A stretch of 64,000 bases of DNA from an uncultured Pelagibacteraceae bacterium (GTDB lineage Bacteria > Pseudomonadota > Alphaproteobacteria > Pelagibacterales > Pelagibacteraceae), in NCBI GenBank assembly GCA_902571055.1, contig CACGAM010000004.1, positions 55,966-119,965 of the forward strand. Reading direction: 5' to 3'. Numbering within the stretch: position 1 is the first letter of the stretch; each line of letters begins with the position of its first letter. Positions 17,358 to 25,343 of this stretch are shown piece by piece. Both the position numbers and the translations under genes were made by a program. Under the pieces are notes generated by a model, which was not told the DNA's origin, ran no database searches, and worked only from the letters and a program-made list of their open reading frames with translations.

Positions 17358-17969
17358 ATGTTTAAAAAGCTTTATAATAAAACAATTAAATTAGCTGGAC
17401 ATAAAAGTTCTAAATTAATACTTGGAATAATATCATTTATAGAAAGTTTTATTTTTCCAATTCCTCCTGATGTTCTGATTATTCCAATGACAATAGCAAA
17501 AAAAAATGATTGGGTTAAAATAGCTTTTGTAGCAACTACAGGATCTGTTTTAGGTGCTTTACTTGGATATTTAATTGGTTTTGTTTTCTTTAATGAAATT
17601 GGTGTAAAAATTTTTGAACTATATAGTGTAGACAATACCTCTTTTTTAAAAGAAAAGATTTCTTCAGAGGGCGGTGTAATTGCTTGGGTGTCTCTTTTAG
17701 CAATTGCAGGATTTACCCCCGTTCCTTTTAAACTTTTAACAATAACTAGTGGCTTTGTGGGATTCAATATTTTTTATTTTATAATAGTTTCTGCTATTAC
17801 AAGAGGCACAAGATTTTTTTTAATTTCTTTTTTGATTGGTAAATTTGGTTCTGCTATGAAGGAAATAATCGAAAAAAAGCTGATTAAAGTATCAATTGTT
17901 ATAAGCATTATAATTATAGTTATTGCTTTTTTCGTTTACAAATTTTTAAAAGGTTTTATTACATTATGA
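17358..17969 (+). CDS. YqaA-like membrane protein (SNARE-associated/VTT family)
   Basis: Inner-membrane protein of the DedA-related YqaA branch (COG1238), 203 aa. The family pattern is visible: ESFIFPIPPDVLIIPMTIA near residue 30, a glycine-rich segment GSVLGALLGYLIGFVFF, and AGFTPVPFKLLTITSGFVGF, the re-entrant loop shared with VTT proteins. DedA/VTT proteins move lipids or undecaprenyl phosphate across membranes; for this branch the substrate is unproved. It overlaps dsbB by four bases (ATGA), starting a three-gene operon with dsbB and coq7. Confidence 0.82.
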   Translation: MFKKLYNKTIKLAGHKSSKLILGIISFIESFIFPIPPDVLIIPMTIAKKNDWVKIAFVATTGSVLGALLGYLIGFVFFNEIGVKIFELYSVDNTSFLKEKISSEGGVIAWVSLLAIAGFTPVPFKLLTITSGFVGFNIFYFIIVSAITRGTRFFLISFLIGKFGSAMKEIIEKKLIKVSIVISIIIIVIAFFVYKFLKGFITL

Positions 17970-18460
17970 TTAAGAACTACATAGGTGAAAAACAATTCTT
18001 TTTAATTATATTCTTAGTAAGTATTTTTTCTTTACTAGGCGCTGTGTACATTGAATACGTTTTAAAAGTTTATGCATGTAAACTTTGTGTCTATCAAAGA
18101 ATACCTTTTATATTATCTGTGTTTATTTGCTTTTTTGGATACAATTTAAACAACAAAACTATTTGGCTTGCAGCATTAGTAGGTATTTTTGCTCTAAATG
18201 CTTTTTTATCAGGATATCACGTAGGTATAGAAAACTCAATTTTTTCAGAATTTAGTGGATGCACAAATGACAGCTTAAATATTCAAGACAAGGACCAGTT
18301 ATTAGACAAATTAAAAGATATAAATATTTCCTGTAAAGATGTTGTTTTTAAGATATTTGGGTTATCACTTGCGACGATAAATTTGATCATTTCATTGACT
18401 ATAATAACACTTGGAATTAGATATTTTAATTATGCAAAAAACAAACAAAAAAAAACTTGA
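17966..18460 (+). CDS. dsbB: disulfide bond formation protein DsbB
   Basis: Inner-membrane quinone reductase that reoxidises the periplasmic thiol oxidase DsbA. It has four predicted helices. The first periplasmic pair is C38-x-x-C41 in YACKLCVYQRIPF, a close match to the family ACxLCxxQR motif; the second pair is C99 (SGCTND) and C123 (ISCKDV). At 164 aa the length is normal. It follows the YqaA-like gene by an ATGA overlap, and its end overlaps the coq7 start by 29 bases. The link to coq7 is thematically apt because DsbB passes electrons to ubiquinone. Confidence 0.9.
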   Translation: MIKNYIGEKQFFLIIFLVSIFSLLGAVYIEYVLKVYACKLCVYQRIPFILSVFICFFGYNLNNKTIWLAALVGIFALNAFLSGYHVGIENSIFSEFSGCTNDSLNIQDKDQLLDKLKDINISCKDVVFKIFGLSLATINLIISLTIITLGIRYFNYAKNKQKKT

Positions 18461-18965
18461 AGAATTTATAAGAGTAGATCACGCAGGTGAAAGAGGTGCG
18501 ATTAAAATTTATGAAGGGCAACTTTTAGCATTAAATACAATATATAAAGATAACCAATTGAAAGAAATAATTGAAGAAATGAGAGAGCACGAGAGAGAGC
18601 ATTGTGATTATTTTGAAAATGAAATAAAAAAAAGAGAAATTAAACCTACTAAGTTTCTCCCATTATGGGATTTATTAGGTGTAGGTTTAGGTTTTGGAAC
18701 TACACTGCTCGGTAAAAAAGCTGCTATGCTATGTACCGCCTCTGTTGAAGAAGTAATAGATAAACATTATCAAGACCAAATAAATCAAATTAAAGATGAT
18801 GAAAAAGAATTAAGGGATAAAATCATAAAATTTAGAGAAGATGAACTACATCATAAAGATATTGCATACGAAAAAGGTGCATCTAAGGAGGGATTTTACT
18901 CTATATTAGATAAAGTTATTAAAACTGGTTCAAAAATTGCAATAAATATATCTGAAAAAATATAA
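18432..18965 (+). CDS. coq7: 3-demethoxyubiquinol 3-hydroxylase (Coq7/CAT5)
   Basis: Di-iron monooxygenase that catalyses the penultimate hydroxylation of ubiquinone synthesis. Iron ligands are visible: E20 in VDHAGERGAIKIYEGQ, E54-x-x-H57 in EHEREHC, the central Glu of ASVEEVIDKHYQ, and a second ExxH in DELHHKD. The track begins at a TTG (18411); the ATG at 18432 (MQKTNKKKLEEFIRVDHAGER) gives the usual N-terminus and 177 aa. It overlaps dsbB by 29 bases. Its presence supports ubiquinone as the main quinone, with ubiE and ubiB elsewhere in the window. Confidence 0.93.
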   Translation: MQKTNKKKLEEFIRVDHAGERGAIKIYEGQLLALNTIYKDNQLKEIIEEMREHEREHCDYFENEIKKREIKPTKFLPLWDLLGVGLGFGTTLLGKKAAMLCTASVEEVIDKHYQDQINQIKDDEKELRDKIIKFREDELHHKDIAYEKGASKEGFYSILDKVIKTGSKIAINISEKI

Positions 18966-19535
18966 TTAAGGTTCTAACTCTACATCCCAGTATAAATAGT
19001 CCATCCAACTCTTGTGAAGAAAATTGGGTGGAAAGTTTTTACCATTTCTGTGTAAATCCTCAGTACTAGGTCTGAAAGGCTTTTGACTTAAAATCATTCC
19101 TGAATTTTCATAAAGTCTTCCGCCTTTTTTAACATTACAACCAGAACATGCCGTTACAACATTATCCCAATCGGTTTTACCACCTTTTGATCTTGGTAGT
19201 AGATGATCGAAAGTTAATTCACTTTTACTTCCGCAATAAACACAACTGAATTTATCTCTTAAAAAAACGTTAAATCTTGTAAAGTTGGGATTTGATAATG
19301 GTTTCACAAACGACTTAAGTGCTATTACACTAGGGAGTTTCATGCTGAATGATGGACTTCTGATTACTCTATCATAGTAGCTTACTATAGAAACTCTATC
19401 TAAATAAACAGATTTAATTGCGTCTTGCCAACTCCATAATGACAACGGATAGTAACTTAAAGGTCTATAATCAGCATTAAGAACTAAAGCAGGGCATTTT
19501 TCTAGTGACAAACTGTTGTCCAATGTAGATATCAT
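18966..19535 (-). CDS. HNH endonuclease-family protein
   Basis: A 189-residue protein of the HNH family widespread in Alphaproteobacteria. The N-terminal half (CPALVLNADYRPLSYYPLSL, then WSWQDAIKSVYLDRVSIVSYY) is the conserved lead domain of this group. The C-terminal HNH site is CVYCGSKSELTFDHLLPRSKGG, then DNVVTACSGCNVKKGG, with two CxxC zinc knuckles, the metal-binding DH and the following Asn. These genes are chromosomal housekeeping genes rather than phage or restriction genes; the biological substrate is not known to me. It converges with coq7 without a gap. Confidence 0.85.
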   Translation of the reverse strand: MISTLDNSLSLEKCPALVLNADYRPLSYYPLSLWSWQDAIKSVYLDRVSIVSYYDRVIRSPSFSMKLPSVIALKSFVKPLSNPNFTRFNVFLRDKFSCVYCGSKSELTFDHLLPRSKGGKTDWDNVVTACSGCNVKKGGRLYENSGMILSQKPFRPSTEDLHRNGKNFPPNFLHKSWMDYLYWDVELEP

Positions 19536-19588
19536 TTCAAAAGACTAACCTAAATGAAATAATAATTCAATGTTACAAATTAAAAAAA

Positions 19589-20248
19589 TTAATTATTTAA
19601 ATTTTCTTTTATAAAATTTATAGCCATTGAAGAGGCTTCTAATGGTATATTATGATCACAGTTATCTATCATTTTTGTGTCACAATGAATTTTATTTCTG
19701 ATAAAAAAATCTTTTGCGTCGAGAAGATTATCAGGAGTTACAACATTGTCTAAATTACCATGAATTAACAAAGTTTTAGTTTTTGAACTTATCCTTTCTG
19801 ATAGATTTTTTTTGTTTATTATTTTTCCAGAAAAACCAACTAAACAATTGAATGGTATCTGAGTAGTAAGAGCAACATTTATTGCCATCATGCACCCTTG
19901 ACTGAAACCTGATAAGCAAATATCAGAATTCTTCAGTTTATATTCATTTTTAATCTCTGATAAAAATTTATTAATTTTTATTTCAGCATTTAATGACTGA
20001 TTTAGAATATAATTTTCATCATCTATAGATAAATCAAACCACTGAAATCCTGATGGGTTGATTTTACACCTCTCATGACCATTTGGACATATGATTACCG
20101 TATTTTTTAAATGTCTTTTCCAATTATGTGATAGCATACTTATGTCACTACCATCGCCTCCATAGCCATGTAATAGTACAATTGCTTTTTTTATATCCTC
20201 ATTTTCTTTTGGCTTTATAGTAATGCTATCTAAACTAAAATTTTTCAT
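19589..20248 (-). CDS. alpha/beta hydrolase, carboxylesterase/phospholipase family
   Basis: A 219-aa esterase of the YpfH/carboxylesterase-2 type. VLLHGYGGDGSDI forms the oxyanion region, the nucleophile Ser116 is in LSGFSQGCM, and the acid Asp is in HGNLDNVVTPD. The His is in NCDHNIPLEA. Signal peptide absent, so cytoplasmic. Substrate unknown; family members hydrolyse short-chain esters and some act on acyl-proteins or lysophospholipids. It sits 8 bp downstream of the tlpA-like gene and is probably co-transcribed with it. Confidence 0.83.
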   Translation of the reverse strand: MKNFSLDSITIKPKENEDIKKAIVLLHGYGGDGSDISMLSHNWKRHLKNTVIICPNGHERCKINPSGFQWFDLSIDDENYILNQSLNAEIKINKFLSEIKNEYKLKNSDICLSGFSQGCMMAINVALTTQIPFNCLVGFSGKIINKKNLSERISSKTKTLLIHGNLDNVVTPDNLLDAKDFFIRNKIHCDTKMIDNCDHNIPLEASSMAINFIKENLNN

Positions 20249-20256
20249 TTATTTAT

Positions 20257-20787
20257 TTAGTCAAAATTTTTTAACCATTTAATTAGTTTTTTATCCTCAA
20301 AATCTACACTGCCTAAAATTCTTGCAAATTCCTCGCCTTTTTTATTAATTAATAAGGTTGTAGGTAAACCTCTAAGCAAAAGTTTGTTTGGTAACTTCAT
20401 ATCAATATCGTGATAAATTTTTAAATTTTTAATTCCTACTTCTTCAAAAAATATTTCAGACTTAGAAATTTTTTCACTACCAACATTAATTGGCAAAATT
20501 TCTAAGTTGTTAAAATTTTTTTCACTGGATAATTTATCTAATGATGGCATTTCCTCTCTACAAGGAGCACACCAAGTCGCCCAAAAATTAATAATTAAAA
20601 ATTTATCTTTAAAATCATTCAATTTGATTAATTTATTATTGGTGTTTTGAAATTCAATGTTTTCAAGTTTTTTAGGTTGTTTATGTAGAATTAGATTTTT
20701 AATTTTCGGGACCTCTATTGAATATGCTGAACTTGATGATATTAAATATATAAAAATAATAAATAATTTAATAAACAATGATTTCAT
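20257..20787 (-). CDS. TlpA-like periplasmic thiol-disulfide oxidoreductase
   Basis: Thioredoxin-fold protein with an N-terminal signal or anchor segment (MKSLFIKLFIIFIYLISSSSAYS). The active site is WATWC73APC76REEMP, with the cis-Pro loop LRGLPTTLLINKKG. TlpA/ResA proteins reduce apocytochrome or other periplasmic cysteines. The upstream about 60 residues form the usual beta-hairpin of the TlpA group. It is transcribed away from argH, from a 15-bp divergent spacer, so the promoters of both lie inside coding sequence or overlap tightly. Confidence 0.85.
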   Translation of the reverse strand: MKSLFIKLFIIFIYLISSSSAYSIEVPKIKNLILHKQPKKLENIEFQNTNNKLIKLNDFKDKFLIINFWATWCAPCREEMPSLDKLSSEKNFNNLEILPINVGSEKISKSEIFFEEVGIKNLKIYHDIDMKLPNKLLLRGLPTTLLINKKGEEFARILGSVDFEDKKLIKWLKNFD

Positions 20788-20802
20788 TGAAAAATACTTA
20801 TC

Positions 20803-22194
20803 ATGACAAAAAATAAAAACAACACGTCAGTTTGGAACACGAGAATAAAAAAATCCTCCTCGCTGTTTCAAAAATTAGGAAGTTCAATAAGCTTTGATAA
20901 ACGACTTTTTAGAGAAGATATACAGGCCTCAATTGCCCATGTGGAAATGCTTTTTAAAAAAAAGATAATTAATTTTAAAGTTAAAAATAAAATTATTTTT
21001 GGACTTAACAGAATTAGAAATGAAATTGTTAAAAAAAAACATAAATTTGATAATAAAGATGAAGATATTCATATGAGTATTGAGAAAAGGTTGTTTGAAA
21101 TTATTGGAGAAGATGCTGGCCATGTTCATACGGCTAGATCAAGGAACGACCAAGTCATTACGGATTTAAAGTTATGGATGATAAAAAGCACTAATGAAAT
21201 AATTAAGTTATTAAATGTTTCGTCTAAATTAATAATAAAAATTTCTGAAAAAAACATTTATACAATAATGCCGGGCTTTACACATTTAAAAAATGCACAA
21301 GCTATTTCATTCTCACATTACATGCTTGCCTATGTAGAAATGTTTTCCAGGGATAAATTACGATTTAAGAATAATTTAAAAAATTTAAAGGAAAATCCAT
21401 TGGGTGTAGCTGCTTTAACAGGTACATCATTTGACATAGATCGAAATTATACAACAAAAAAACTTGGATTTACAAATCCTACTAGAAATTCAATTGATAC
21501 AGTATCAGATAGAGATTTTGTAACAGATTTTCTTTACTCGGCTTCGTTATGTTCAATGCATATATCAAGACTTTCAGAAGAATTTATTATTTGGAATTCG
21601 GATGCATACAATTTGATATTTTTAAATGACAAAATTGTTACTGGTTCGTCTATTATGCCTCAGAAAAAAAATCCTGACCCTCTGGAATATTTAAGAGGAA
21701 AAACAGGAGGAATTTATGGTAACCTTTTCTCTATGCTTACTATTTTGAAAGGTTTACCCTTATCATATTTTAAAGACTTACAAGATGACAAAAAAATAGT
21801 TTTTGATGCTTTTGATAATTTGAAAAATTGTATTTTAGTTATGAATGAAGTTTTATCTAACTTTAGTGTTAATAAAGAACAAATGACCAATCTATCAAAA
21901 CAAGGTTTTATTACAGCGACGGATCTAGCAGATTATTTTGTAAAACAATTAAGATATCCCTTTAGAAAAGCATATATATTAACTGCAAAAATAATAAATT
22001 TTTGCGAAAAGAATAAAAAAAACTTACAAGATTTGACTTTAAAAGAAATACAAAAATTCGAACCTAACATTAAAGCTGATGTATTAAAAATATTTGATTT
22101 AAATGTTTCCATTAAATCAAAAAAATCTTTTGGTGGAACTTCTTTTGAAAACATAAAAAAAATGATAAAGTCTTACAAAAGTGATTTGAAATGA
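20803..22194 (+). CDS. argH: argininosuccinate lyase
   Basis: Final step of arginine synthesis: argininosuccinate to arginine and fumarate. The fumarase-superfamily signature GSSIMPQKKNPDPLEYLRGK is present, with the substrate loops HVHTARSRNDQ and GVAALTGTSFDIDR. Length 463 is normal. It overlaps the tiny lipoprotein gene by an ATGA and is the first gene of argH-lptM-lysA-plsC, the typical alphaproteobacterial argH-lysA arrangement. Confidence 0.96.
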   Translation: MTKNKNNTSVWNTRIKKSSSLFQKLGSSISFDKRLFREDIQASIAHVEMLFKKKIINFKVKNKIIFGLNRIRNEIVKKKHKFDNKDEDIHMSIEKRLFEIIGEDAGHVHTARSRNDQVITDLKLWMIKSTNEIIKLLNVSSKLIIKISEKNIYTIMPGFTHLKNAQAISFSHYMLAYVEMFSRDKLRFKNNLKNLKENPLGVAALTGTSFDIDRNYTTKKLGFTNPTRNSIDTVSDRDFVTDFLYSASLCSMHISRLSEEFIIWNSDAYNLIFLNDKIVTGSSIMPQKKNPDPLEYLRGKTGGIYGNLFSMLTILKGLPLSYFKDLQDDKKIVFDAFDNLKNCILVMNEVLSNFSVNKEQMTNLSKQGFITATDLADYFVKQLRYPFRKAYILTAKIINFCEKNKKNLQDLTLKEIQKFEPNIKADVLKIFDLNVSIKSKKSFGGTSFENIKKMIKSYKSDLK

Positions 22195-22313
22195 TTAAAA
22201 AATTAATATTCGTTATTATTATTTTAAATTTGGTATTTTCTTGCGGAAAAAAAGGAGATCCTGAATATAAAGGAAGCAATTTTAAAGTATTGAACAAAAT
22301 AGTAGTTGCTTAA
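22191..22313 (+). CDS. lptM: small LptM/YifL-like lipoprotein, 40 aa
   Basis: Missed by the track. MIKKLIFVIIILNLVFSCGKKGDP... has a short signal peptide with lipobox VFSC and the CGKKGDP motif that marks the YifL/LptM group (CGLKGPL in enterobacteria). The gene is linked to lysA/dapF-type lysine genes there as well. LptM assists oxidative maturation of the LPS translocon LptD in E. coli; that role here is inference. It starts on the argH stop (ATGA) and ends on the lysA start (TAATG), so the three genes are coupled. Confidence 0.85.
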   Translation: MIKKLIFVIIILNLVFSCGKKGDPEYKGSNFKVLNKIVVA

Positions 22314-23527
22314 TGAAATATAAAAATGGTCATTTTTATATAGAAAAAGTGAGTGCTAGCAAGATCGCAAAAAAATACAGCACTCCGACTTATGTTTACT
22401 CATTTGAGAAAATTGTTAGTAATATTAAAAAATTTAAAACAAATTTTAAAAAAATTGATCCAATAATCTGTTTTTCAGTAAAATCTAATGCCAATCTGAA
22501 TATTCTAAAAATTATTAAAAGTCATAATATAGGCGCAGATGTAGTATCAAAAGGAGAAATGATGTTGGCTTTAAAAGCCGGTATAGATGTAAAGAAAATA
22601 GTATTTTCAGGTATAGGGAAAACATCAAATGAAATTGATTATGCAATTAAAAAAAATATACTATTAATAAATGCTGAGTCAGAGGATGAAATAATTAATA
22701 TCGAAAAAATTGCAAGAAAAAATAAAAAAAAAGTTAGCATTGGCATTAGGCTAAACCCTGATATAGACGCAAGGACAATAAATAAAATTTCGACAGGAAA
22801 AAAGGAAAATAAATTCGGTGTTGATATTAATACCTTTAAAAAAATAATTAGAATTTACAAAAATTCAAAATTTTTGGAGTTTAATTGTCTAAGTGTCCAT
22901 ATTGGTAGTCAAATAACAAGTCATAAACCCTATAAAACAATGCTGAATGTAATTCAAAAATGTTTGAATCAATGTAATCATAAATTCAGATTTATAGACC
23001 TTGGTGGTGGTATGGGTATTCAGTACACTAAAAATGATAATTTACTAAACTATAAAAAATATAGCTCTATGATACAAAAATTTTTAGAAAAAAATAAAGT
23101 TAAAATAATCTTTGAACCTGGAAGATCTATAATAGGTAACGCAGCAATTATTTTAACCAAAGTTACATATATAAAAAAAAGTGGAACAAAATTTTTTGTA
23201 ATTTTAGATACTGCAATGAATGATTTTATTAGACCTGCCTTATACGGTTCAATTCATAGAATACTTCCGTATAAAATTAGTAAAAATAAAACTAATAAAA
23301 AACATGAATTTGTTGGACCAATTTGCGAAACGACTGACAAATTCTTAGAAACTTCAAGTTTTCAGAAACTTACAAGTGGCGATTTATTGATTATTTGTGA
23401 TGTAGGCGCATATGGAATGGTTCTATCATCAAATTATAATCTTAGACCTGCTTCACCAGAAATATTGGTTAAAGGCCTAAAAACCTTAGTAATTAAAAAG
23501 AGACAAAAAATTACAGATTTAATTTAA
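22313..23527 (+). CDS. lysA: diaminopimelate decarboxylase
   Basis: PLP enzyme of the alanine-racemase fold that makes lysine from meso-diaminopimelate. The PLP lysine is K57 in CFSVKSNANL. The LSVHIGSQI, LGGGMGI and FEPGRSI motifs (PLP phosphate site) are present. The C-terminal catalytic Cys lies in GPICETTDKF, and the carboxyl-terminal motif is GAYGMVLSSNYN. Length 404 is normal. Start overlaps the LptM-like stop. Confidence 0.96.
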   Translation: MKYKNGHFYIEKVSASKIAKKYSTPTYVYSFEKIVSNIKKFKTNFKKIDPIICFSVKSNANLNILKIIKSHNIGADVVSKGEMMLALKAGIDVKKIVFSGIGKTSNEIDYAIKKNILLINAESEDEIINIEKIARKNKKKVSIGIRLNPDIDARTINKISTGKKENKFGVDINTFKKIIRIYKNSKFLEFNCLSVHIGSQITSHKPYKTMLNVIQKCLNQCNHKFRFIDLGGGMGIQYTKNDNLLNYKKYSSMIQKFLEKNKVKIIFEPGRSIIGNAAIILTKVTYIKKSGTKFFVILDTAMNDFIRPALYGSIHRILPYKISKNKTNKKHEFVGPICETTDKFLETSSFQKLTSGDLLIICDVGAYGMVLSSNYNLRPASPEILVKGLKTLVIKKRQKITDLI

Positions 23528-23535
23528 CTAATAAT

Positions 23536-24234
23536 ATGATTAGAGGAATTTTTTTTAAATTTTTTTTTTATTTAGGTTTTGTTTTAATATGCATTATTTT
23601 TTTACCAGCATTAATAATGCCAAGTAATATTGCGTCATTTGGTGGTAAGTTATCAGGATATTGGGCAAAATTTTGTTTAAGAATATTTTTATCAACAAAA
23701 ATAATTATTAAAGGTCTTGAAAATATTGATAGAGGTAATAAATTTTTTATTGCTTGTACTCATCAATCCCAGTTTGAAACCTTCTTTTTGCAAACAATAT
23801 TTAAATCACCTTTTTTTATTTTAAAAAAGGAATTAATAAGAATTCCAATATTTGGTTCATTTTTAAAAAAAATAGGATGTATAGAAATAAATAGAAATAA
23901 AATTAGTAAGGATAATATTGATTTTTATGAGAGAGTAAAATTATCAATTCATAAGAGAAATAGCCCCTTAATAATTTTTCCACAAGGTACAAGATACGAT
24001 GTGAAAGATAGACCAGATTTTAAAAAAGGAGCCTCAAGAATTTACAATTTAAACATTAAATGTCTTCCAGTTGTTTTAAACTCAGGATCAGTTTGGCCTA
24101 AAAAAGGCGTAATGAAATCAAACAAAAAATTGATAATTTCAATTTTAAAACCCTTTGAAATTGGATTAGAAGGCAAAGTTTTTTTGAAAAGTTTACAAAA
24201 TAAAATGTATGAAGAGTTGGATAAGATAATTTAG
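23536..24234 (+). CDS. plsC: 1-acyl-sn-glycerol-3-phosphate acyltransferase
   Basis: Membrane-bound acyltransferase adding the second acyl chain in phosphatidic acid synthesis. An N-terminal hydrophobic helix (FFKFFFYLGFVLICIIFLPALI) precedes the active site TH76QSQFE81, the HX4E form of the usual HX4D box, which is common in the alphaproteobacterial branch. FPQGTR (148-153) replaces the usual FPEGTR. The PVVLNSGSVWPKKGVMKS region fits the same branch. Length 232 is normal. It ends 4 bp into the convergent dnaN gene. Confidence 0.87.
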   Translation: MIRGIFFKFFFYLGFVLICIIFLPALIMPSNIASFGGKLSGYWAKFCLRIFLSTKIIIKGLENIDRGNKFFIACTHQSQFETFFLQTIFKSPFFILKKELIRIPIFGSFLKKIGCIEINRNKISKDNIDFYERVKLSIHKRNSPLIIFPQGTRYDVKDRPDFKKGASRIYNLNIKCLPVVLNSGSVWPKKGVMKSNKKLIISILKPFEIGLEGKVFLKSLQNKMYEELDKII

Positions 24235-25343
24235 CCTTTCATTGGCATTACGACATAAATACTATCAAAATCTGAAGGATCTTTTATTAGGGCGGGCGAT
24301 CCAGTATCTTTCAAAAAAAATTCAATTTTATTACCATCTAATTGTGAAGCGATGTCTAAAAGATATCTTGAATTGAAACTGATATCTAACTCATGGTCAA
24401 ACTTAACATTTAAATTTTCATTGCCGTCTCCGCTATTGGTATTGTTAACTGATAAATCTAATTTATCCTTAGATAATTTAAACTTTACTCCGTCCTTTTT
24501 ATCTAATGAAACAGATGCAACTCTATCTACTGAATTTAAAAATAATTTTAAATCGATTTCCAATTTTTTTTGGTTTTCTTTAGGAATAACTTGAGTATAG
24601 TTAGGAAATTTACCATCAATTAATTTTGAAATTAATACACTAGTTCCAAGTTTAAACTTTATTTTTGATTTAGTTGTTGAGACTTTTACATCTCCATTAT
24701 TATCCTCTAATAGAGAGCAAAGTTGAAATATTGTTTTTTTTGGTAGTATAAGAGAATCAATTTTTACATCATCTTTTAGTCTTAGTTTTGATATAGACAT
24801 TCTATGGCTATCAGTTGCAGCTGCAGTTAAATAACTATTATTGTTTATATTTGTTATATGTAAAAAGATGCCACTTAAATAATGTCTTGTTTCATCAGAT
24901 GATATTGAAAATTTACATTTATTTAATAATTTAAGAAGACCCTTTGAATTTATTTCGAATTCTTTTTCATTAAAATCCTCATCGGTGACAGGGAATTCTG
25001 TTGAGCTAATGCAGTTTAAATTAAAGACTGAATTTTCCGATTCTAAATTTAGCTTGGAGTCATTAATATTCGAAAAATTAATTTTCTTCCCAGATGAGAT
25101 TTTCCTTATTATATCATACATAATTGATGAGGATGTTGTAGTTTTTCCCTCCTCTTGTATATCCACATTTTCGATTTCATGAATAAAAATTACATCTAAA
25201 TCTGTAGCTGTAAGTTTTAATTTTGAGTTTGAGGCATCCAAGAGTACATTTGATAAAATTGGCAATGTGCTTCTTTTTTCAATTACTCCCTGACAATAAT
25301 TAAGGGATTTTTGAATATCTTGTTGATTGACACTAAATTTCAT
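24231..25343 (-). CDS. dnaN: DNA polymerase III beta sliding clamp
   Basis: Ring-shaped processivity clamp. MKFSVNQQDIQKSLNYCQGVIEKRSTLPILSN opens the first of three similar domains of about 120 residues. ATDLDVIFIHE and TDSHRMSISKL belong to the standard pattern, and it ends in the usual VMPMKG. Length 370 matches. Its start overlaps the dnaA stop by 11 bases, giving the conserved dnaA-dnaN pair. Confidence 0.97.
   Translation of the reverse strand: MKFSVNQQDIQKSLNYCQGVIEKRSTLPILSNVLLDASNSKLKLTATDLDVIFIHEIENVDIQEEGKTTTSSSIMYDIIRKISSGKKINFSNINDSKLNLESENSVFNLNCISSTEFPVTDEDFNEKEFEINSKGLLKLLNKCKFSISSDETRHYLSGIFLHITNINNNSYLTAAATDSHRMSISKLRLKDDVKIDSLILPKKTIFQLCSLLEDNNGDVKVSTTKSKIKFKLGTSVLISKLIDGKFPNYTQVIPKENQKKLEIDLKLFLNSVDRVASVSLDKKDGVKFKLSKDKLDLSVNNTNSGDGNENLNVKFDHELDISFNSRYLLDIASQLDGNKIEFFLKDTGSPALIKDPSDFDSIYVVMPMKG

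Noticed and set aside
24352-25182. Plus-strand ORFs inside dnaN
   Set aside because: Antisense frames of dnaN, no motif.
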